In this document: positions 54,302-63,612 of the stretch, in pieces
Layout of the letters: every line of letters starts with the position of its first letter
How positions within the stretch are numbered: the first letter of the stretch is position 1
Origin: Stieleria marina
GTDB lineage: Bacteria; Planctomycetota; Planctomycetia; Pirellulales; Pirellulaceae
Assembly (NCBI GenBank): GCA_007741555.1
Contig: CP036526.1
Span: 7,305,719 to 7,369,718 of the forward strand
Length of the DNA: 64,000 nucleotides
Direction of reading: 5' to 3'
Made by a program: the position numbers and the translations under genes
The notes under the pieces: model-generated
The model's database searches: none
Seen by the model: only the letters and a program-made list of their open reading frames with translations
Told to the model about the DNA's origin: nothing

Positions 54302-56665
54302 ATGCTGCGAGTCCGCCTCATTCTTCTACTCCTCTGCTTACCGTTAGTGGTCGGTTGCGAGGGCTGTCGTCAGGACGTTGCGCCCCCGGAACAAGACAAA
54401 GAAGAAGAGCCGCTTCAGGAATTTTCATCCAAGCCGGCTTTGTCTTATCCAGCCGATTCCAACTTGGGCGGAAACGGCATCAAACCTGGGCACTGGATGA
54501 CGGCAGCTCAAACACTCAAGAGCAACAAAGCCGACGCGCGCGGCGAATTATTGACTCAGTCATCCGTGGTCAAATCGGATGATTTAGGTGGCGGCGGCAT
54601 CACCAATCAGCAAGACGGAATCCAAAGCCTGCGACCGATCGTGTTACCCAAAGGTCAGCAGCGTCGATTCGATGTCCGGCTACTAACACCCAAACCGTCT
54701 TCGATCGAACAACGAAAACTCTACCTGAGCAGTCGGTTTGTCTCGGCAGGACGATCGACCTCGTTTGATACCGGACGGCAACCGTTTAACGTCATGATCG
54801 GCCAAGAGTATTTCTTCGTGATCTTGACCAACCGGCCCGAACGCTTTGCCGCCTTCCAAGTTGCCGACTGGGTCAAACCACTTCGCGGCCAATACGAATT
54901 CCAAACCGCCAAGCCGAACTATCGGGTCGTAATGCCCAATACCGAAAACGTGCTGGCGATCCCGGAGACGATGCTTGATCTGAGCAGCACCGCGGTCGTT
55001 CTGTGGGACAACCTTGGTCCAGAATCACTGACGCCGCAACAGATGACAGCCTTGTCGGATTGGGTGCGATTCGGCGGACACTTGATCGTCAACGGTGCCG
55101 ACGCCAGCGATGCGATTTCAAAAACTCAGATCGGCGACCTACTACCGCTGATTCCCACCAGCAACATCGAACTGGATCCCGACGCAGCCGTGGAAATGCT
55201 GACCAACTGGCAAGTCAAAACGGATCGTACCACCAAAGCAAAAATCGAATCGATTCGCAGCCAAACCGGTCGCATTGCCGTCGATGGAAAACTGGTCGAC
55301 GGCGCCGAAGCGGTTCCCAATTCGGGCAACTTGATCGTTCAGCGACGCATCGGGCTTGGCCGTGTCGTGCAGCCCCGATTCGATGTCACCGGCGACTGGC
55401 TCCAGGACTGGGATTCGTACAACAGCTTTGTCAATTCGGTTTTGCTGATGCGGCCGCGTCGAGAGATGATCGAATCTCGCGACCCCGACGCCGAATCGAT
55501 GTTTTCGCAGCTGTACGCTGACTACGGCACAACGGCCAGCGATGCGGCGTTTAATACCCACTTTCGCCTCACCGCGCGCGATGCTGTTTTGGCGGTCTCA
55601 AAGGACGGCAAATCACTGGCTGTCAAACAAACTCACGCGATGGATCCGTATACGTTCAGCAGTCCCGTCACCGGCATTGGCGCGTGGACTGACGACAGCG
55701 ATGCGGTTTCGCTGTGTCAAGAAATCCTGCGAGAAGAATCCGGCATCGAAATCCCCGACTCGTCCTTGGTTGTCCGGTCGTTGGGCTATTACTTGCTGCT
55801 GCTGGTCCCGATCAACTACCTTTTCTTTCGACTCATAGGCAAACTGGAATACGCTTGGCTGGCGGTTCCCTTCATCGCAATCGGCGGCGCGATTTGGGTT
55901 GCCCGGGCAGCCAGATTGGACATCGGGTTCGCACGCAGCCAGACCGAACTCGCGATCCTGGAATTACAGCCCGAGTACCAGCGGGGGCACCTGTCACGAG
56001 TGATCGCCATCTACAACTCACTTTCAAGCACCTACGATTTCGACTTCAAAACATACGATGCCGCCGCGATGCCAATGATCGACAGCCGGTCGTCGGATGA
56101 TTCGATCGAAGGCTGTACGTTTAAAACATCCTTTGGAGAAGGCCCGACGCTGAGTGGCATTTCGGTCGGAAGCAATCGCATCCGTCTGGTCCACTGCGAA
56201 CAGATGATCGACCTCGGCGGCGCGATAACTCGCAATCAAAACGAACTGCTCAATGGCACCAAGCAAGAACTCTACGATGCCTTTGTCTTGACCAAATCAC
56301 CGACCGGGGAGCTTCAGATCGCATCGGTCGGAATGGTGCCTGCGCAGTCGAGTGCGGCCCTGAAATTTGACTCGAGCAGCGAGGTTTCGGTATCCGATGA
56401 GCTACCCATGCAAGCCGCGCGCTTGATCAAGCGGCTGGCGTCACCTGTCATCATGCCGCCAGGCTCATCGCGTCTGGTGGCTCGCATCGACAACACGATG
56501 TCGGACCTGACCATCACCCCCGCCGCCAATCAAACCGCTGCTCAGACGATCGTGCTAGCGCATTTAGAACACGCGCCACTGCCGATCCCCCAGCCTGATG
56601 TGAATCTGTTGTCGGATTTTCGTCGCGTTCAGACCGGACAACCGTCGACCAACGACGACGAGTAA
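54302..56665 (+). CDS. Membrane lipoprotein associated with ABC transporter
   Basis: A 787-residue predicted lipoprotein (lipobox LVVGC, Cys19) with a large extracytoplasmic region and a TM cluster in the C-terminal third (SLGYYLLLLVPINYLFFRLI, LAVPFIAIGGAIWVARAARL). The middle holds a GATase-like segment (VLWDNLGPESLTPQQMTALS, DWVRFGGHLIVNGADASDAI) as seen in GldG/DUF4350-type partners of ABC exporters. The ABC ATPase gene follows 26 bp later, so the two probably work together in a planctomycete gliding- or export-type transporter. Permease components are not evident here. Substrate unknown. Confidence 0.7.
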   Translation: MLRVRLILLLLCLPLVVGCEGCRQDVAPPEQDKEEEPLQEFSSKPALSYPADSNLGGNGIKPGHWMTAAQTLKSNKADARGELLTQSSVVKSDDLGGGGITNQQDGIQSLRPIVLPKGQQRRFDVRLLTPKPSSIEQRKLYLSSRFVSAGRSTSFDTGRQPFNVMIGQEYFFVILTNRPERFAAFQVADWVKPLRGQYEFQTAKPNYRVVMPNTENVLAIPETMLDLSSTAVVLWDNLGPESLTPQQMTALSDWVRFGGHLIVNGADASDAISKTQIGDLLPLIPTSNIELDPDAAVEMLTNWQVKTDRTTKAKIESIRSQTGRIAVDGKLVDGAEAVPNSGNLIVQRRIGLGRVVQPRFDVTGDWLQDWDSYNSFVNSVLLMRPRREMIESRDPDAESMFSQLYADYGTTASDAAFNTHFRLTARDAVLAVSKDGKSLAVKQTHAMDPYTFSSPVTGIGAWTDDSDAVSLCQEILREESGIEIPDSSLVVRSLGYYLLLLVPINYLFFRLIGKLEYAWLAVPFIAIGGAIWVARAARLDIGFARSQTELAILELQPEYQRGHLSRVIAIYNSLSSTYDFDFKTYDAAAMPMIDSRSSDDSIEGCTFKTSFGEGPTLSGISVGSNRIRLVHCEQMIDLGGAITRNQNELLNGTKQELYDAFVLTKSPTGELQIASVGMVPAQSSAALKFDSSSEVSVSDELPMQAARLIKRLASPVIMPPGSSRLVARIDNTMSDLTITPAANQTAAQTIVLAHLEHAPLPIPQPDVNLLSDFRRVQTGQPSTNDDE

Positions 56666-56691
56666 ACGACCAAGCTTAGGAGACCTACTGC

Positions 56692-57618
56692 GTGATCACA
56701 CTAACGGGCTTTGGAAAAGACTATGGCGAATTCACGGCCGTGGACAGCATCGATTTGCAAATCGACGCAGGCGAGACCTTTGGGTTCATCGGTCCCAACG
56801 GCGCTGGCAAAAGTACCACCATTCGTTTTCTAGCAACGCTGCTGCGCGCCAGTCGCGGCAGCGGTGTCGTGGCCGGTTGCGATGTGATGGGCGACCCAGT
56901 CGGCGTTCGGCAAAACGTTGGTTACATGCCCGACAACTTTGGCGTTTACGACGGCATGCGAGTGTGGGAGTTTTTGGACTTCTTTGCCGTCGCCTATCGC
57001 ATTGGACGCACGGAGCGAAAACAGATCATTGACAACGTCTTGGAGCTGTTGGATCTGACCCACAAACGCGACGATTTCGTCAACGGACTTTCGCGAGGTA
57101 TGAAACAGCGGCTGTGCCTTGCCAAGACCTTGGTCCACGACCCACCGGTCCTGATCTTGGATGAACCAGCGTCGGGTCTGGATCCCAGAGCCCGTGTCGA
57201 AGTCAAAGCGTTGCTAAAAGAGCTTCGCAAGATGGGCAAAACGATCCTGATCAGCAGCCACATTCTGACCGAGCTGGCGGATTGCTGTACGTCGATCGGC
57301 ATTATCGAACGCGGCCAGCTTTTGATGCACGGCCCCATCGACAGCGTGTACAGCCAAATTCGGCGAAATCGCATCGTCGAAATCCAGTTCACCTCCGGCG
57401 ACGAAGCCGGGCTATCGATCCTACGCAGCAGCCCGCATTTACGGAGCCTGGAAATCGAACCCACACGAGTCGTAGCAGAACTGGAGACAGATGACGAAGG
57501 GTTGGCCGAATTAATGGAGCATTTGATCAACGAAGGCGTCCGAATGAAATCCTTCAACGACCGCGATCCAACGCTCGAAGATGTCTTTATGACGGTCACG
57601 AAGGGCTTAGTCACCTAG
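56692..57618 (+). CDS. ABC transporter ATP-binding protein
   Basis: A 308-residue ABC ATPase. Walker A is FIGPNGAGKSTTIRFL, the Q-loop region VGYMPDNFGVYDGM, signature LSRGMKQRLCLAKTL, Walker B VLILDEPASGLDPRARV and H-loop ILISSHILTEL. It belongs to the exporter subtype typical of GldA/CcmA-like ABC-2 systems. The start is a GTG (56692) with a GGAG ribosome-binding site. It follows the lipoprotein gene on the same strand, so both belong to one transport unit. Confidence 0.93.
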   Translation: MITLTGFGKDYGEFTAVDSIDLQIDAGETFGFIGPNGAGKSTTIRFLATLLRASRGSGVVAGCDVMGDPVGVRQNVGYMPDNFGVYDGMRVWEFLDFFAVAYRIGRTERKQIIDNVLELLDLTHKRDDFVNGLSRGMKQRLCLAKTLVHDPPVLILDEPASGLDPRARVEVKALLKELRKMGKTILISSHILTELADCCTSIGIIERGQLLMHGPIDSVYSQIRRNRIVEIQFTSGDEAGLSILRSSPHLRSLEIEPTRVVAELETDDEGLAELMEHLINEGVRMKSFNDRDPTLEDVFMTVTKGLVT

Positions 57619-57747
57619 CAAGTGAGTTAGGGGGCGGAACACGCCATCTTTTTCGCCACTTGACGAAATCAGGCCCTACCTGCTACTTTTTTGCCTCAGG
57701 CAACCTGCGGCACCATTGGTCAGCGAGTAGTCAAAAGAGAATCACCC

Positions 57748-57820
57748 GGGGGATTAGCTCAGTTGGGAGAGCGACGCGCTGGCAGCGCGTAGGTCATCGG
57801 TTCAAGTCCGTTATCCTCCA
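57748..57820 (+). tRNA. tRNA-Ala (GGC)
   Basis: A 73-nt cloverleaf: acceptor GGGGGAT / ATCCTCC, D-arm GCTC...GAGC, anticodon loop CTGGCAG (anticodon GGC), T-loop TTCAAGT, discriminator A. CCA is not encoded. An intrinsic terminator follows 14 bp later. Confidence 0.96.
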
Positions 57821-57834
57821 CTTCCTAAAACAAG

Positions 57835-57867
57835 AGCCGCCGATCAAATGCGATCGGCGGCTTTTTT
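57835..57867 (+). terminator. Intrinsic terminator after tRNA-Ala
   Basis: Perfect 11-bp stem AGCCGCCGATC / GATCGGCGGCT, loop AAATGC, followed by a run of T's. Confidence 0.9.
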
Positions 57868-58052
57868 CGTGCGTTGATCTCCATCAACACCAACGCTTTA
57901 CGGCGTTTCGTGATTCAAGCCGACCGGTGGGGACAAGTGCATGGGTCGGATTTGATCTGAAATCCGTCCCACCGAAGAGACAACCGTTGCAATCTATTGG
58001 AGCAACAGTGCCACTACCACGGAATTAGTCGCTGGGCCGGTACAGTTCTGCC

Positions 58053-58289
58053 TCACGCCAAGAAAGTGGCAGCAGGTGTCCGCAAAACATGACTTCCGTG
58101 AATTGCCCAAATCGCTTGCTGACCGAACTGCTTCTCTTGTTCAGCTCGATCTCCTCCATACACGCAGATTGCCGCAAGCTGCGCATCTATAGCGGGGAGG
58201 CGAATCGTCGTTTTGCTCGGCCGCGACCACGCGATCAAGGTTGCGAAACACCGCTCGTCAGTCCAATCGATGATTCGACCGACGAGCGG
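58053..58289 (-). pseudogene. Decayed PIN-domain (VapC-like) fragment
   Basis: A minus-strand stretch encodes RIIDWTDERCFATLIAWSRP and then IRLPAIDAQLAAICVYGG, which resembles the end of a PIN-domain toxin, where a P(A)xDA(x)IAA motif is conserved. The same frame continues upstream (58290-58478) only through a stop codon at 58290, and no N-terminal PIN aspartate or start is seen. It is probably a relic of a toxin gene. The gap 57868-58720 contains nothing else gene-like except this and the promoter region of the next gene. Confidence 0.35.
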
Positions 58290-58585
58290 TTACTTCAGTG
58301 TGGGAAAGACAGGGATTCCGATTTCCGAAGCAACAGCGACGTCGCCACGTGCAGGCGTGGCTAGCAATCCAACTGATTGAATCGCTTGCTTTGCCCGTCT
58401 CCAGGGGTTGGCTTTGAAGTGATCCAAGTTGCTCGGTGACACTAGGAATGCGAAACAGGATGCAACGATTTGCACCATTCACGTTAGATCGCTATTGCAC
58501 CAGCAACGCGAACAGAATCGTGGGGGGCGAGGTGGTCTCCAAGAGCAGTTGACAAAAACCAACACCGCACCCCTTTCTGCAATGC

Positions 58586-58610
58586 TTATGCATGTGTATT
58601 GTTTATGCAT
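58586..58610. promoter_or_regulatory. Repeated TTATGCAT sites upstream of CobW-type gene
   Basis: TTATGCAT at 58586-58593 and again at 58603-58610 (17 bp start to start), 111 bp upstream of the chosen start of the CobW-type gene. Each contains the palindrome ATGCAT. A repressor site such as a Zur box is possible but not proved. Confidence 0.3.
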
Positions 58611-58720
58611 ATCGATCGCGGCACACGAAATGGAAACGAACACCTGTGATCCAGAGCAAACGGCCCCACAACCGCTCCCCGGTACTCGCCACGTTTCCCC
58701 CACCCTATAAAGATAAATTC

Positions 58721-60007
58721 ATGCAAACCAAAGAGACGCCATCGATGCGATCTCGCTTGCCGGTCACGGTACTTAGCGGATTCCTTGGTGCTGGCAAAAC
58801 AACCCTTCTGAACCATATCCTTGCCAATCGGAGCGGATTGCGAGTTGCCGTCATCGTTAATGACATGAGCGAGGTCAATATCGACGCGGCTCTGGTCCGT
58901 GACGGAGATGCGGATTTATCGCGCACCGAAGAACAGCTTGTCGAAATGTCGAACGGTTGTATCTGCTGCACGCTGCGAGAGGATCTGCTCGTTGAAGTCG
59001 CGAGGCTGGCTCGTGAAGGAAGATTCGACTATCTGTTGATCGAGTCGACCGGAATTAGCGAACCGTTACCTGTTGCAGAAACGTTTTCTTTCGAGGATGA
59101 GGATGGGAACAGCCTGTCGCTGTTGGCCGATTTGGATACGATGGTCACCGTCGTCGATGCTGGAAACTTCATGAAAGACTTCGGCTCGTGGGATGACCTG
59201 ACGGATCGGCGTCTCGGCATCAACGACGAAGACGAACGTAACGTTGTGGACTTGCTGGTCGATCAAATCGAGTTTGCCAACGTCATCATCATTAACAAGA
59301 CGGATCTGGTTTCGCCCTACGATTTGCAGCAACTAGAGCAAATCATTCGGCGATTGAATCCAAACGCCAATGTCTTGCACGCCCGTGAAAGTCGCGTGCC
59401 ATTGGAGGAAGTCGTGGGGACGGGTCGGTTCCAACTCTGTGAAGCAGAGTCGTCTCCTGGCTGGATGGCGGTACCGCGCGGCGAAGAGGAAACCGAGACG
59501 GAGGAGTTTGGTATCGGTCACTTTGTTTATCGTCGCGACCGGCCGTTTCATCCGCAGCGAATCATGCAAGTCCTTGACGATGACATGGAAGAGGGCGGCC
59601 TCCTTTCGGGCGTGCTCCGTAGCAAAGGACTGATGTGGATTGCTTCGCGGAACGAATGGGCCTACGACTGGTCACAAGCTGGTTGTTCGATCCGAATGGA
59701 GCCTGCGGGTTTCTGGTGGGCCGCTGCGCCTGATGACGAGTGGCCTCAAGACGCGGAATCGATCGCAGAGATCGAATCAAAACTAACGGGACCGCACGGT
59801 GATCGACACCAGGAACTGGTGTTTATTGGCCAGGGCATGAACGAGTCTCGCATGACCGAAATCCTGGATCGTTGCCTTGTGACAGATCTGGAATTTGTCC
59901 AGGGCCCTGGGTTCTGGGCAAACTTTGAAGACCCGCTTCCGCCGATTGAATTCGAAATGGAAGACGAAGAGTCACCAGAGCAAGCGTCGCTGAAAGTTGG
60001 GCGATAG
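58721..60007 (+). CDS. CobW/COG0523 GTPase, probable zinc metallochaperone
   Basis: A 428-residue G3E-family GTPase. The P-loop is [16 protein letters not shown] (near residue 20), the metal-binding CxCC motif is [13 protein letters not shown] (near residue 80), Walker [17 protein letters not shown], and the guanine-binding motif is NKTDLV. The C-terminal CobW domain contains [15 protein letters not shown]. Such proteins deliver Zn(II) to target proteins, typically under Zur control when zinc is scarce. The ATG at 58721 is chosen; a second at 58745 is also possible. A flavoprotein and two small genes follow in the same direction, forming a likely zinc- or stress-response operon. Zinc specificity is inferred. 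Confidence 0.88.
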   Translation: MQTKETPSMRSRLPVTVLSGFLGAGKTTLLNHILANRSGLRVAVIVNDMSEVNIDAALVRDGDADLSRTEEQLVEMSNGCICCTLREDLLVEVARLAREGRFDYLLIESTGISEPLPVAETFSFEDEDGNSLSLLADLDTMVTVVDAGNFMKDFGSWDDLTDRRLGINDEDERNVVDLLVDQIEFANVIIINKTDLVSPYDLQQLEQIIRRLNPNANVLHARESRVPLEEVVGTGRFQLCEAESSPGWMAVPRGEEETETEEFGIGHFVYRRDRPFHPQRIMQVLDDDMEEGGLLSGVLRSKGLMWIASRNEWAYDWSQAGCSIRMEPAGFWWAAAPDDEWPQDAESIAEIESKLTGPHGDRHQELVFIGQGMNESRMTEILDRCLVTDLEFVQGPGFWANFEDPLPPIEFEMEDEESPEQASLKVGR

Positions 60008-60103
60008 GTCGCTGGCTTTCTGCGGTACAGATCGCTCTGACATTGTTAGTGTCCGCGTTCGTGATGGATGCCGTTTTCACTCAATCAAAACAAGGATTAT
60101 CAA

Positions 60104-61234
60104 ATGAGTTTGCCTGGGAAGACCGAGACATACGATGTGGTCGTGATTGGTGGCGGCGCTGCGGGTGTTGGCGTTTCAGTGGCTCTGAAACAGGCCGGTG
60201 TCGAGAATTTTGTTGTGCTTGAGCGAGAGACGGTTGGTGCATCTTTCGCCAAGTGGCCTGCCGAGACTCGATTCATCACTCCCTCGTTTCCGAGCAACTC
60301 GATCGGGATGCTTGACTTGAATTCGATCGCAATTGGCGTCTCGCCTGCGTACAGCCTGGAAGTCGAGCATCCGACTGGCCAAGAGTACGCGTCGCATCTG
60401 CGCGGAGTCGCTCAGTTTTTTGAGCTGCCCGTCAAGCCAGATACAGACGTACTCCGTGTCTCAAAGGTGGGCGACGAGTTCCGCGTTGACACGGCCGATG
60501 AGACACTCCGGGCAAAGCACGTCATCTGGGCCGCGGGCGAGTTTCAATACCCACGCTTGAATGGTTTTGCCGGAAGCGAATTGTGTCGACACACCGCGAC
60601 GGTCGCCAGCTACGAAGAACTGGACGGAGACGACTTCATCATTATCGGCGGCTACGAAAGTGGTGTCGACGCGGCATACCACCTGTCGTATCGCGACAAA
60701 CATGTCCGTCTGTTCGACAAAGCCAGTCCCTGGAAAGACGAGAGTTCCGATCCCAGCGTCGCGTTATCGACCTATTCACTTGAACGGACTCGCGAAGACT
60801 GGTTTGAGGAATTCGTTGAGCTGTTACCACACACACCGATCGCATCCGTATCACGAGTCGATGACGAGTACGAGGTCAAGGCTGTGGACGGACGATGTTT
60901 TCGGACGTCGACGCAGCCGTTGTTTGCAGGCGGGTTCGAGGGCAGTTGCCAAAGGGTGGCGGATTTGTTCGCACAGCGAGAGGATGGCTTTCCGCTGTTA
61001 AGTGAAAACGATGAATCGACGACGGTGCCAGGAATGTTCCTCTGCGGGCCAGCGGTGCGTCACGAGAACCACGTTTTCTGCTTTATCTACAAGTATCGCC
61101 AGAGATTCGCCGTCGTCGCGAAAGCGCTTGCCACTTCGCTGGGGCTGCCAGCAGAAGAACTGGAAACGTATCGCAAATGGGGCATGTATCTGGACGATCT
61201 GTCGTGCTGCGGGGAGGAGTGTGCGTCATGTTAA
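60104..61234 (+). CDS. FAD/NAD(P)-dependent oxidoreductase with Cys-rich C-terminus
   Basis: A 376-residue two-dinucleotide-binding flavoprotein. The FAD-binding motif is VVVIGGGAAGVGVSVAL near the N-terminus, and the NAD(P)-binding strand is DDFIIIGGYESGVDAAYHL. It ends in a Cys-rich tail, SCCGEECASC, that could bind a metal or act in thiol chemistry. The ATG at 60104 follows AAGGA. The gene begins 96 bp after the CobW gene, and the next gene overlaps its end, so the set is probably one operon. Its substrate is unknown; partnering with a zinc chaperone suggests a metal-dependent redox role. Confidence 0.85.
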   Translation: MSLPGKTETYDVVVIGGGAAGVGVSVALKQAGVENFVVLERETVGASFAKWPAETRFITPSFPSNSIGMLDLNSIAIGVSPAYSLEVEHPTGQEYASHLRGVAQFFELPVKPDTDVLRVSKVGDEFRVDTADETLRAKHVIWAAGEFQYPRLNGFAGSELCRHTATVASYEELDGDDFIIIGGYESGVDAAYHLSYRDKHVRLFDKASPWKDESSDPSVALSTYSLERTREDWFEEFVELLPHTPIASVSRVDDEYEVKAVDGRCFRTSTQPLFAGGFEGSCQRVADLFAQREDGFPLLSENDESTTVPGMFLCGPAVRHENHVFCFIYKYRQRFAVVAKALATSLGLPAEELETYRKWGMYLDDLSCCGEECASC

Positions 61235-61464
61235 CCGACAATGTCCAAGCTAACGTCACATCGAATCGGACACCTAGCCGGCTGGAAAGGATGCTGCGTA
61301 TCGAATGGCTCGGCCAAACGATCGCGAGCCTTTGCTGGATCGGAAGCGTGTTGGCTTATGGGATCAGCTCCAACGGCGATTGGCTGCAATTGCTTGCCGC
61401 TTCGGCTTGGTTGACCGCAAATATCAGTGCAATCGCAGCGAACGAGGTCGAGTCCAAGCCATGA
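61228..61464 (+). CDS. Small membrane protein of zinc-type operon
   Basis: A 78-residue protein with two hydrophobic segments (IASLCWIGSVLAYGI and WLQLLAASAWLTANISAIAA). The ATG overlaps the stop of the flavoprotein gene, and a GGGGAGGAG ribosome-binding site lies in the Cys-rich tail coding region. Its stop overlaps the following gene (ATGA). Such tight packing indicates translation coupled to the flavoprotein. Function unknown; it may anchor the operon's products to the membrane. Confidence 0.65.
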   Translation: MLTDNVQANVTSNRTPSRLERMLRIEWLGQTIASLCWIGSVLAYGISSNGDWLQLLAASAWLTANISAIAANEVESKP

Positions 61465-61712
61465 AAGAAGGTGACGACGATTTCCCAAGCTCTTACGACC
61501 AATGGCGACACTGCATTGAAGTGAAGTGCGGGATCAAGTTAACGCGAAGTTACGTGGACAATCGATTGGCGGAATTACAGAACGGAAAGCATGTAAAAAC
61601 GAAAGGCTTTGCAAGCCTCTACGGACCCGATCATCTTCAGCGAACGATCCAGTGGTTCCAGCGTGCGGCCGACGAATTGCCGGACGATACGAGAGGGCCT
61701 CGCAATGCCTAA
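61461..61712 (+). CDS. Small hypothetical protein, last gene of CobW-type operon
   Basis: An 83-residue soluble protein (QWRHCIEVKCGIKLTRSYVD, NRLAELQNGKHVKTKGFASL, then HLQRTIQWFQRAADEL). No family recognised; helical with a possible small basic binding surface. It overlaps the small membrane protein gene by 4 bp, so it is the last of four coupled genes. After it, 61713-61865 has only short open frames without signals. Confidence 0.6.
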   Translation: MKEGDDDFPSSYDQWRHCIEVKCGIKLTRSYVDNRLAELQNGKHVKTKGFASLYGPDHLQRTIQWFQRAADELPDDTRGPRNA

Positions 61713-61865
61713 ACGATCGCGATTACGATTACGCCAGGCTCGCTCAAATCCTGAACGAAGAACTCGCGCCGGCCAGGGATGGTGCCTGCTATGCCCTGAC
61801 TTTTTTGGATTCTCAGTTGACTGGTTTGCAGTAAATCCGATAGGGAAGATACGTGGCGCATCCGA

Positions 61866-63245
61866 TTGCATTTGAATGGGCTGGTGCGACGTCACATGTT
61901 TTTAGCAGCGGGTCTTACCTTGTCTTCGAACAGTGCTTCTAACCTAACTTTTGCGTCCAGTGGAACCGGGTGGCCGGCCGCATCCCGGCTTTGCGACCTC
62001 TCGCGCGTTCGGCGAACTCTGCTTTTTCTCGTCGTCATCGTTGTCTGTTGGGCGACTGAGCCCGCCGCATGCCCCTTTTGTTCTGCACTCCCACATACCC
62101 TAAGCGATGACCTGGAAGAATCGGCCGCAGCAGTAGTTGCACGTTGCGAAGCTGCGTCGATGGGAGCCGATGGTGTTCGCATCTGTCGGATGCGTATCAC
62201 GGAAGTCGTCAAAGGAGATGCATCACTCAATGCATCGGTTGTGGAGCTCGAATCGGCTATTGAGCGTTCTGAGGATGCTGTTTTTTGGCTCGTAGGATTC
62301 GGCAAATCGAACGTTCAATGGGCTCCCCCCACGCGCATTTCAGCCGAGGCCGTCTCGTATCTTCAAGGCCTAAGCAAGGTTCCCGTAAAAGGGCCGCGCC
62401 GCCTGGAGCACTTCCTGGATTTCCTTCAGCACTCGGATCAGTTTGTCGTGGCTGACGCGTACAACGAGTTCGCAGAAGCGTCTTCGGAAGACATCGCTGC
62501 TATAAAAAACAAACTGGATCGCAGATGGGTAATCGCTCAACTTCGCGACAAGTCAGCGCCAACACATCGCCGTCGTCTTTGCTGGACGTTCTTGAGCCAG
62601 TGTGGGACGGCGGCTGACGCAAGCCTGTTTGATGAAGCGATTCGCAAACGCGATGTCGACCCCGGATTCGAACCTAGCATGGACGCTGCAATCGCCTGTT
62701 TCATCACACTTGGTGGCGAACAAGCATTGGCTCGTATTGAGCGAGACTACTTAGCAAGCCCCGGTGCCAATTATGCGGATTCCTATGCGGCGATCAATGC
62801 GATTCGTGTTCACGGTACAGACTTAAACGTAATGCCCCGTGCGAGACTGGCAACGGCGTTGCGTCTCGTACTGAACCGCCCGGCACTGGCCGACTTAGTC
62901 ATTCCTGATTTGGCGCGATGGAAAGACTGGTCTGCCATCGACCGCATAGTAGAGCTATTCGAGCTACCGACGCAAGAGACTGGTGTCTTGAAACCAGTCG
63001 CGGTTCGCTACCTTAAAACATGCCCGCTCCCGGCCGCATCCAAAGCACTCGACCGGCTCAGGACCATCGACCCCAGCGCAGTGCAGCTGGCCGAATCGTC
63101 AATGATGTTTCACTCTGGCTTAGCGACCATTCCCGTGCCACCGCCCGATGACACCTTGCCGAACACGGGAGAATCGAATCTACCAAGTGTTGCGGAGAAG
63201 ATGGATGACTCGCGCGATGCCAATGAATTTTCGACTCGGAAATAG
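61866..63245 (+). CDS. Secreted helical protein of planctomycete type
   Basis: A protein of up to 459 residues. A hydrophobic segment (TLLFLVVIVVCWATEPAACP) at about residues 51-70 is probably the export signal, followed by CPFCSALPHTLSDDLEESAA, typical of planctomycete secreted proteins. The mature part has a beta-rich domain and then HEAT-like helical repeats (for example FDEAIRKRDVDPGFEPSMDA). The true start is uncertain: several in-frame codons lie before the hydrophobic segment, and no ribosome-binding site marks one. It has no clear operon partner. Function unknown. Confidence 0.65.
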   Translation: MHLNGLVRRHMFLAAGLTLSSNSASNLTFASSGTGWPAASRLCDLSRVRRTLLFLVVIVVCWATEPAACPFCSALPHTLSDDLEESAAAVVARCEAASMGADGVRICRMRITEVVKGDASLNASVVELESAIERSEDAVFWLVGFGKSNVQWAPPTRISAEAVSYLQGLSKVPVKGPRRLEHFLDFLQHSDQFVVADAYNEFAEASSEDIAAIKNKLDRRWVIAQLRDKSAPTHRRRLCWTFLSQCGTAADASLFDEAIRKRDVDPGFEPSMDAAIACFITLGGEQALARIERDYLASPGANYADSYAAINAIRVHGTDLNVMPRARLATALRLVLNRPALADLVIPDLARWKDWSAIDRIVELFELPTQETGVLKPVAVRYLKTCPLPAASKALDRLRTIDPSAVQLAESSMMFHSGLATIPVPPPDDTLPNTGESNLPSVAEKMDDSRDANEFSTRK

Positions 63246-63612
63246 TCCCCTCTGCGGTTTCTTGTGTACAGCGTGACAGACAACCACCGCAGTTGAAAAT
63301 CAATCGTTCTGTCAAATTGACAAGTGATCGCGTGGACGGTCCAGCATGGCGAACAAGTCGCTCTACCTGTGGGAAAGCGGGCGACGCAGGGCTGGAAGTT
63401 CAACCGTGCTGGCTGCCTTGTCAAATCACTTCTAATTCACCTGTGAAATCGCGGCATGGCAGTTTCCATGATGCTAAACAATCGATCATGCTCCCTCTGG
63501 TCCCACGTTGGAACACGCACAGGGGCCGGCCTACCTTGCTGCAGAAAACCGTACAATGGTTTTTCATTTGCCTTGGAAGACCACCGTCCATTTTTCTCCC
63601 CTGCCGGCCTTT
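63246..63612. other. Intergenic region, no gene seen
   Basis: About 370 bp between the secreted protein gene and the sulfatase gene. Open frames here (63293-63664) run through the sulfatase start in another frame and look non-coding. The sulfatase promoter should be within it. Confidence 0.5.

Noticed and set aside
61705-61875. Overlapping small frame after the CobW-type operon
   Set aside because: Starts in an ATG-stop overlap but the protein is basic, unrecognised and competes with another open frame; not supportable.
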